Source: UMGS1474 sp050946775
GTDB lineage: Bacteria > Bacillota > Clostridia > Oscillospirales > Acutalibacteraceae
Length of the DNA: 15,763 bases
Assembly (NCBI GenBank): GCA_050946775.1
Contig: JBMNVL010000041.1
Location: 1 to 15,763, forward strand
Direction of reading: 5' to 3'
Numbering within the stretch: position 1 is the first letter of the stretch; every line of letters starts with the position of its first letter. Of this stretch, positions 12,801 through 15,763 are shown piece after piece. The notes beneath the pieces were generated by a model. It had not been told where the DNA came from, did no database searches, and saw only the letters and a program-made list of their open reading frames with translations. A program made the translations under genes and the position numbers.

Positions 12801-15114
12801 TGACCGACTGCTCGCTGCCGTCGTAAGCCAGGGTGGCGGTGGGCTGATAGGCCGAGGAGATCTCCTCGCCAATGCCGTAGCCGGGCTGGACGAAAACCAC
12901 GTTGAAGGTGCGGTTTTCCAGCATCCCGTCAAAGGAGCCCACCCGGTCGCCGACAGTCAGCGTTTTGGTCGCCTCGTTATAGGTGAAGGGAATGGTCGAG
13001 AATTCGCCGTTTTCGTAATCGTAGTTGACGCCCTCGTCCTCGTACAGGGTGAAGGAACCGTCAGCACCGGTGTAGACCCGGATCTCGGTGGGATCCTGAC
13101 TCTCGTCGACGTATTGGTTTTCAGGGCCCATCGGGACGATGGAGCCGCCGCGGACGAACAGCGGGATCTGCTTGAGAGGCGCCGCAACCCGGACTGTCTC
13201 GCCGGTGGAGACGATGGTTTCGCCCGTCCAGAAGTTAATCCAGTTGCCCGCCGGCAGATAGACGTCCCGGCTGCGCTGGCCGGACGAGGTGACCGGGCAG
13301 ACCATCAGCGCCGGGCCGAACATATACTGGTCGGCGATGTTCTTGACGTTGTCGTCGGTGCGGAAATCGAAGATCAGGGGACGGATGATGGTGTAATCCT
13401 CCTGCGTCACCGCGCCGGCGAGAGAGTAGATGTAAGGGATCATCCGCTCCCGCAGATTGATGCAGTCGGTGATGTAGCTTTCGTAAGCGGTGCCGAACTG
13501 CCACGGTTCACGGGCGTTGCCGGCGCCGTGGGAGCGCATAATGGTCATGAAGGTGCCCAGCTGCAGCCAACGCAGATACATCTCACGGGCGTCGGGATCT
13601 GAGCCGTTGAAGCCGTGGTAGCCGCCGATATCGGTGCCAAAGTAGGGAAGGCCGGCCGCCGAGAAGTTGACCAGACCCGACACTTCGGCCGCCAGGGACG
13701 CCCAGGTGGAGGGAATATCGCCCGACCAGCTCTGCGCGCCGTACCGCTGGATACCGGCCACCGCACCGCGGGACAAACTGTTGACCCGTTTTTGATTGCC
13801 GGCCATCGCTCGCTGACCCTCGTACACGCCTTTGTTGGTCAGCAGGGGATACATCGCGCCGATGGGCTTGGAGTTGCCGCCGAAAACCGTCGGCTCGCTG
13901 GCGCTGTTGGACGCCCAGTTGGAATATTCCGGCTCACAGGCGTCCAGCCAGATGGAATCCAGCCCCTTGGAATAGATGTTTTCCTCGATCATCTGCCAGT
14001 ACAGGGCGCGCGCCGCGTCGCTGGAGGGATCGTAGAAGTTGCCGAAGCCCGATTCGGTGGGCAGAACGCCGCCGATGGCGTTCATCCGGCTGTAAGCGTC
14101 GGTGCTCTTTTTGAAGCTGGGCCACACCGAGATGGAGCAGGTGACGTGGTTGTCGTGCAGATACTGCATCATCGCCGCCGGATCGCCCCAGCTGCTGCCC
14201 CAATGGGTGATGTCGCCGAATTCTCCCTGCCACCAGTGATAGTCGATCACCAGCCCGTCAAGGGGGATCTGTTTTTCACGGAAGGTGTTGAGGATGGTCT
14301 TGAGCTCCTGCTGCGAGCCGTAGCGGTTGCGGGACTGCACGTAACCGAAGGCGTTTTTGGGCAGCATGGTCGCCTGACCGGTCACGGTGCGGTAGCCCGC
14401 GATCACGTCGTCGGCGTCAGGACCGTAGAAGAAGAAATAGTCCATCACCTGGCTGGCGCGGCCGGTGTAGGTGTACGTCCCGTTGCCGTTCGACCAGGTC
14501 AGATCGCCGTTGGAGACGATGTCGAACAAAATGCCGTAGCCCATGTTGGAATAGAACATCGGGGTGCGTTTTTCGGTGTTGGTCTGGCGCACCGAAATGT
14601 TTTTGCCCTTGATGCCCATGGTGCTGTTGATGTTGCCGAAGCCGTACAGCGCCTCGTTGGCGTCCGACGCGAAGGACTGCGCCACTTCGTAGGAAGAGCC
14701 GCCGTTGTCCAGCCGGACGGTTTTGGCGGTACGGCCCTGCTCGGCGAGGATCAGCTCGCCGGCGGCGGTGTAGTAAGTCACCTTGCCGGTGGCCTTTTCG
14801 ACGGTCACCCGCAGCTTTTCGGTGGTGACGGTCAGCAGACCGTCCGCTTCAACGACGGTATAGTCGTTGAAGCTCTTGTCGTAGTCCACGGTGTAGGTGT
14901 CCAGCGTTTTGGCGATCTCCTCGCCGCCGGGGAACGCCTGCACCCGCAGGATGTCGGCGTCGATCACCCGCACCTGCATGAGGGTACCGCCAACGGTAAA
15001 CGTCAGCATGGATTCTTTTTCCTCCTTTGTCTGGGTGTCCGGCGCGGCCCATACGGACACGCTGCTGCCCAGCAGACAGACCGCCAGCAGACACGCCAAC
15101 CATCGTTTGATCAT
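9817..15114 (-). CDS. Secreted multidomain GH31 glycosidase with LamG-like, CBM32-like and dockerin modules, 1765 aa
   Basis: The ATG at 15114 has AAAAGGAG 9 bases before it; the longer open frame upstream runs through promoter and terminator. The signal peptide is residues 1-24. A GH31 N-terminal beta-sandwich (about 35-250) and catalytic barrel (about 250-610) follow: DGLVIDYHWWQGEFGD, nucleophile D391 in SIWLDACEPE, acid/base D466 in SWSGDIPSTWASL, YFGTDIGGYHG and MRSHG. DUF5110-like beta domains end near 745. Then come a LamG-like lectin domain (about 803-1028, ending DEVSLYNYALTAEEMAALYNGE), a fibronectin-like domain (1031-1123), an Ig-like domain (1131-1222), a helical FIVAR-like repeat (1230-1295), an unidentified beta module (1297-1465), an F5/8 type C/CBM32-like domain (1480-1624), a second FIVAR-like repeat (1628-1692) and a type I dockerin (1701-1765; DVNDDKEVTAAD, DVDGNEGVSAAD). 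It probably removes alpha-linked glucose or xylose from glycans as part of a scaffold-bound complex; the exact sugar is not predictable. Confidence 0.95.
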   Translation of the reverse strand: MIKRWLACLLAVCLLGSSVSVWAAPDTQTKEEKESMLTFTVGGTLMQVRVIDADILRVQAFPGGEEIAKTLDTYTVDYDKSFNDYTVVEADGLLTVTTEKLRVTVEKATGKVTYYTAAGELILAEQGRTAKTVRLDNGGSSYEVAQSFASDANEALYGFGNINSTMGIKGKNISVRQTNTEKRTPMFYSNMGYGILFDIVSNGDLTWSNGNGTYTYTGRASQVMDYFFFYGPDADDVIAGYRTVTGQATMLPKNAFGYVQSRNRYGSQQELKTILNTFREKQIPLDGLVIDYHWWQGEFGDITHWGSSWGDPAAMMQYLHDNHVTCSISVWPSFKKSTDAYSRMNAIGGVLPTESGFGNFYDPSSDAARALYWQMIEENIYSKGLDSIWLDACEPEYSNWASNSASEPTVFGGNSKPIGAMYPLLTNKGVYEGQRAMAGNQKRVNSLSRGAVAGIQRYGAQSWSGDIPSTWASLAAEVSGLVNFSAAGLPYFGTDIGGYHGFNGSDPDAREMYLRWLQLGTFMTIMRSHGAGNAREPWQFGTAYESYITDCINLRERMIPYIYSLAGAVTQEDYTIIRPLIFDFRTDDNVKNIADQYMFGPALMVCPVTSSGQRSRDVYLPAGNWINFWTGETIVSTGETVRVAAPLKQIPLFVRGGSIVPMGPENQYVDESQDPTEIRVYTGADGSFTLYEDEGVNYDYENGEFSTIPFTYNEATKTLTVGDRVGSFDGMLENRTFNVVFVQPGYGIGEEISSAYQPTATLAYDGSEQSVTFDPAWEIPTPPLDTEMLPVPVSAPTAKASDNAMVGNWTFWEGEGAKVSDTSGYFNNGGLNKPDWTTAGKSGNAIAFSGGSAAEAGTCVSVASSQSLNMSEQISGNLWVINQCAGWGNMINKGGNGNHNPGYSFIVNGGGTLQLEIQSAGAKTTAVSASGVPKDGQWHQVGFTWKSEAAGGDGIVRLYVDGVQTSDDSRAGNYFAGPIGANDYPLIIGRSCENEPNYPNYFQGTIDEVSLYNYALTAEEMAALYNGESILVDNVSDAAVDTAPGGVIVSWTDAADTHQVRVTVETAEPEYSMDPVSINTTVEKGVGTVTVDGLPNDEYVAVQIVSVDAQGKTSSGVNLVARPGAYPAAIDPDYVVTHGEQLFAWVENVRTTPVSGTLTITLTEGGEVKETQQKALEIAGNDRLQLTETLQTAYAPNQKLTFTYQDAQGKPLAQEITVDRGAYYTERPAVDKSQLRIALKSTVNPDDYTPESYAPYEVAYRRAKIVEHDVKATQEQVNEATAALKEARRGLKRLSSDNILMHFERSEGTTSQLLYGSMFYIDWKAANDVPGAHSSDPGVDLSGDADNGTDSNLHLKASVIFSTTDDKIDPATIWTELRFRLRSSFDGNDEKSSDFYRVRPAQLDSPDAFMVDIPLSAIATSKIDWSDVKELIVQCDVVPDLRLSATGESTVCSLTLEDVWIEGVKSEPGPDQPPVEKPDITGKNLITGKRIEVDSSDGFGGPGNINDNDRASFWDGGQNHFPHHLKVDLKDTYVLEKIEMLLPSTWNNDRHQEMEILMSDDGVNYTTIVEKTSYFFSKNENDNTVIVNLPDGAQGRYLQIIGYTNDEIGNPGMQLGELRAFGRYPDEPVDKTALNAAIEAAQAVDLTGYTDESAAALTAALEAAQAVAQDDAATQDAVDAALEALQAAQEGLTEQPPVEDVIPGDVNDDKEVTAADALMALQAATGKITLTERQRQAADVDGNEGVSAADALLILQKATGKINEF
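9931..9962 (-). repeat. Dockerin-coding repeat, arm 2 of a 32-bp inverted repeat
   Basis: This is the exact reverse complement of 9611-9642, coding for the same residues in the first half of the GH31 dockerin. Identity includes synonymous positions, which points to recent duplication or gene conversion rather than protein-level conservation only. Confidence 0.9.
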
Positions 15115-15157
15115 GATTACACACTCCTTTTCGTTTTTGAAACGAGTTGCTGTGTTC

Positions 15158-15186
15158 ATTATACCGCAAAACTTTGCGTTTGTCTT
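15158..15186 (-). promoter_or_regulatory. Promoter of the GH31 gene
   Basis: On the minus strand AAGACA (15186-15181), a 17-base spacer and a perfect TATAAT (15163-15158) precede the ATG by about 44 bases. The -35 box keeps only GACA of the consensus, which suits a promoter that needs an activator. The leader holds a small hairpin, TCGTTT-TTG-AAACGA (15131-15145), directly beside the ribosome binding site (15124-15131). Confidence 0.78.
15165..15178. promoter_or_regulatory. Palindrome in the GH31 promoter spacer, candidate operator
   Basis: CGCAAA-AC-TTTGCG is a perfect 6-2-6 inverted repeat lying wholly between the -35 and -10 boxes, where a bound repressor would block RNA polymerase. No regulator gene for it is in the window. 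Confidence 0.45.
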
Positions 15187-15218
15187 CCTGTTTTTTATAG
15201 AAAATATTCCTGTTTTTT
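15185..15218 (-). promoter_or_regulatory. Pair of 12-bp direct repeats upstream of the GH31 promoter
   Basis: AAAAAACAGGAA (minus strand) occurs twice, at 15218-15207 and 15196-15185. The repeats start 22 bases apart, two helical turns, and the nearer one touches the weak -35 box. This is the layout of activator sites of AraC-type or OmpR-type regulators. Confidence 0.5.
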
Positions 15219-15223
15219 GCGGC

Positions 15224-15250
15224 AAAAAGCGCCGGTCGATCGACCGGCGC
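15224..15250 (-). terminator. Terminator of the surface protein-small peptide operon
   Basis: A perfect 22-base palindrome GCGCCGGTCGA/TCGACCGGCGC (15229-15250) is followed on the minus strand by five T (15228-15224). It separates the upstream transcript from the GH31 promoter. Because the two arms touch, the real loop would be four bases within them. Confidence 0.78.
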
Positions 15251-15282
15251 CGCACATTGGATTCTCCATAGATTCCCGGGGC

Positions 15283-15323
15283 GTCGGTCGATCCGCCCCT
15301 CAACACGAGGGGCGGATACCGAC
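15283..15323. repeat. Long interrupted hairpin between the small peptide gene and its terminator
   Basis: GTCGGT (15283-15288) and ATCCGCCCCTC (15291-15301) pair with GAGGGGCGGAT (15307-15317) and ACCGAC (15318-15323): 17 pairs with a two-base bulge and an AACAC loop. It has no T-run on either strand, so it is not a standard terminator. It may be a palindromic repeat or an RNA 3' structure. Confidence 0.6.
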
Positions 15324-15361
15324 TGGGAAGAAAGAGAAAAAAGAGAAAGAGGAAAGCAAGA

Positions 15362-15481
15362 TTATTCGTCGTCCCAGGGATCTTCCACGCCGTCACCGCT
15401 GCCAAGCCCCGACGTCGTCAGGATATCGCAAGCGGCAAAGCGGATCAGCGTCAGTCTGGGATCTTCGTAGGTGCGTTTCAT
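15362..15481 (-). CDS. Small peptide, 39 aa, unnamed family
   Basis: The ATG at 15481 has AAGGAGG 8 bases before it; this site overlaps the stop codon of the upstream gene, so the two are translated from one message. The product starts MKRTYEDPRLTLIRF, has a single Cys in AACDILTTSG, a glycine-rich stretch (LGSGDG) and an acidic end DPWDDE. There is no signal peptide and no membrane span; residues 9-21 are moderately hydrophobic. From memory, many clostridia carry short proteins of this pattern (MK-x-Y-x-x-P, a middle D-[IV]-[IL]-TTS, then a Gly/Asp-rich tail), usually left unannotated; I know no function. The layout, a short N-terminal part followed by a Gly/Ser/Asp tail, recalls precursor peptides, but no modifying enzyme or exporter is visible here. 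Alternatives are a small partner of the surface protein or a regulatory leader-type peptide. Confidence 0.8.
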   Translation of the reverse strand: MKRTYEDPRLTLIRFAACDILTTSGLGSGDGVEDPWDDE

Positions 15482-15494
15482 GAAGCGAACCTCC

Positions 15495-15763
15495 TTATTC
15501 CGCCGCGCGGACGTCCGTCGTCACACCCGAAGCGGCGGTCTTGAACTGAACCGCCGTGGCGCTGTAGACGGTAACGCCGTTCACGATCGCGTAGGCGCGG
15601 GCGTAACGGATTTTATCCGGTTTCACGTTCAGCAGGTGCGCCATGTATTGCTGGTTGGCGCCGGTCTTGCTGGATTTCACCTTGACAACGGCGCTGGCGG
15701 GATCGCTCAAAAACGCCGCCGTCGGTACTTTGGAAGTAAAGATCACGCCGTATTCGCTTACGG
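15495..15763 (-). CDS. C-terminal end of a probable surface protein (start beyond the window)
   Basis: The frame is open to the window end, so the start lies outside; a GTG at 15746 without ribosome site is not the start. The visible 89 residues are beta-rich: SEYGVIFTSKVPTAAF, then a lysine-rich loop (KVKSSKTGANQQY), HLLNVKPDKIRYARAYAIVNGVTVYS and a short tail VRAAE. The ARAYAIVNG-VTVYS strand pair resembles the C-terminal Ig- or fibronectin-like domain found at the end of large clostridial wall proteins, but the fragment is too short to name. No dockerin or LPXTG follows. The 39-aa peptide gene comes 14 bases downstream. Confidence 0.75.
   Translation of the reverse strand, partial: VSEYGVIFTSKVPTAAFLSDPASAVVKVKSSKTGANQQYMAHLLNVKPDKIRYARAYAIVNGVTVYSATAVQFKTAASGVTTDVRAAE

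Noticed and set aside
10120..13602. 1160-codon plus-strand open frame opposite the GH31 gene, and similar long frames at 13615-15483 and 7957-9726
   Set aside because: They mirror real genes in GC-rich DNA. The GH31 and SGNH frames have signal peptides, known domains and ribosome sites; the shadows have none and show Gly/Val/Asp/Arg-rich composition.

Overview
The window looks like chromosomal DNA of a GC-rich Bacillota bacterium, probably a gut-type clostridium of the Oscillospirales/Ruminococcaceae. The grounds are strong AAAGGAGG-type ribosome binding sites, TTGACA/TATAAT-type promoters, type I dockerin modules on large secreted carbohydrate-active proteins, an OmpR-type two-component system, and hairpin terminators with UUCG-like or GCAA loops. 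This placement is inference; no rRNA or species marker is present.

Layout. 1-1363 (+): the end of a TPM-domain membrane protein and a small hypothetical protein, closed by a perfect terminator. 1413-1593: palindromic repeats, one of which also works as terminator for the opposite strand. 5576-1594 (-): an operon of response regulator, sensor histidine kinase, a membrane-anchored unknown protein and a membrane-anchored C39-like cysteine peptidase-fold protein; the first three genes overlap as ATGA and are translationally coupled. 7248-5713 (-): a lipoprotein and a GtrB/DPM1-like polyprenyl-phosphate glycosyltransferase, with their own promoter and terminator. 7386-7748 (+): a tRNA-Thr(UGU) gene followed by a 256-bp insert bounded by a second copy of the tRNA 3' end and holding a highly structured 207-nt segment. 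7754-7926: an array of short hairpins alternating with constant heptamers. 8125-9756 (+) and 15114-9817 (-): two convergent secreted dockerin proteins, an SGNH/GDSL hydrolase and a 1765-residue multidomain GH31 glycosidase, sharing a bidirectional terminator. 15763-15362 (-): the C-terminus of a probable surface protein followed by a 39-residue peptide gene that is too short for usual ORF cut-offs.

How the parts work together. The GH31 enzyme and the SGNH hydrolase are both exported and both end in closely similar dockerins, so they may sit on the same cohesin-bearing scaffold and act together on decorated glycans (deacylation plus removal of alpha-linked sugars). No cohesin is in the window. 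The two-component operon carries two membrane-anchored products and looks like an envelope-sensing unit. The GT2 enzyme would load a sugar on the lipid carrier for extracytoplasmic glycosylation.

The most unusual parts are the tRNA-Thr tail element (7442-7717), the small peptide gene (15362-15481), the hairpin array (7754-7926) and a 22-bp-spaced direct repeat upstream of the GH31 promoter.
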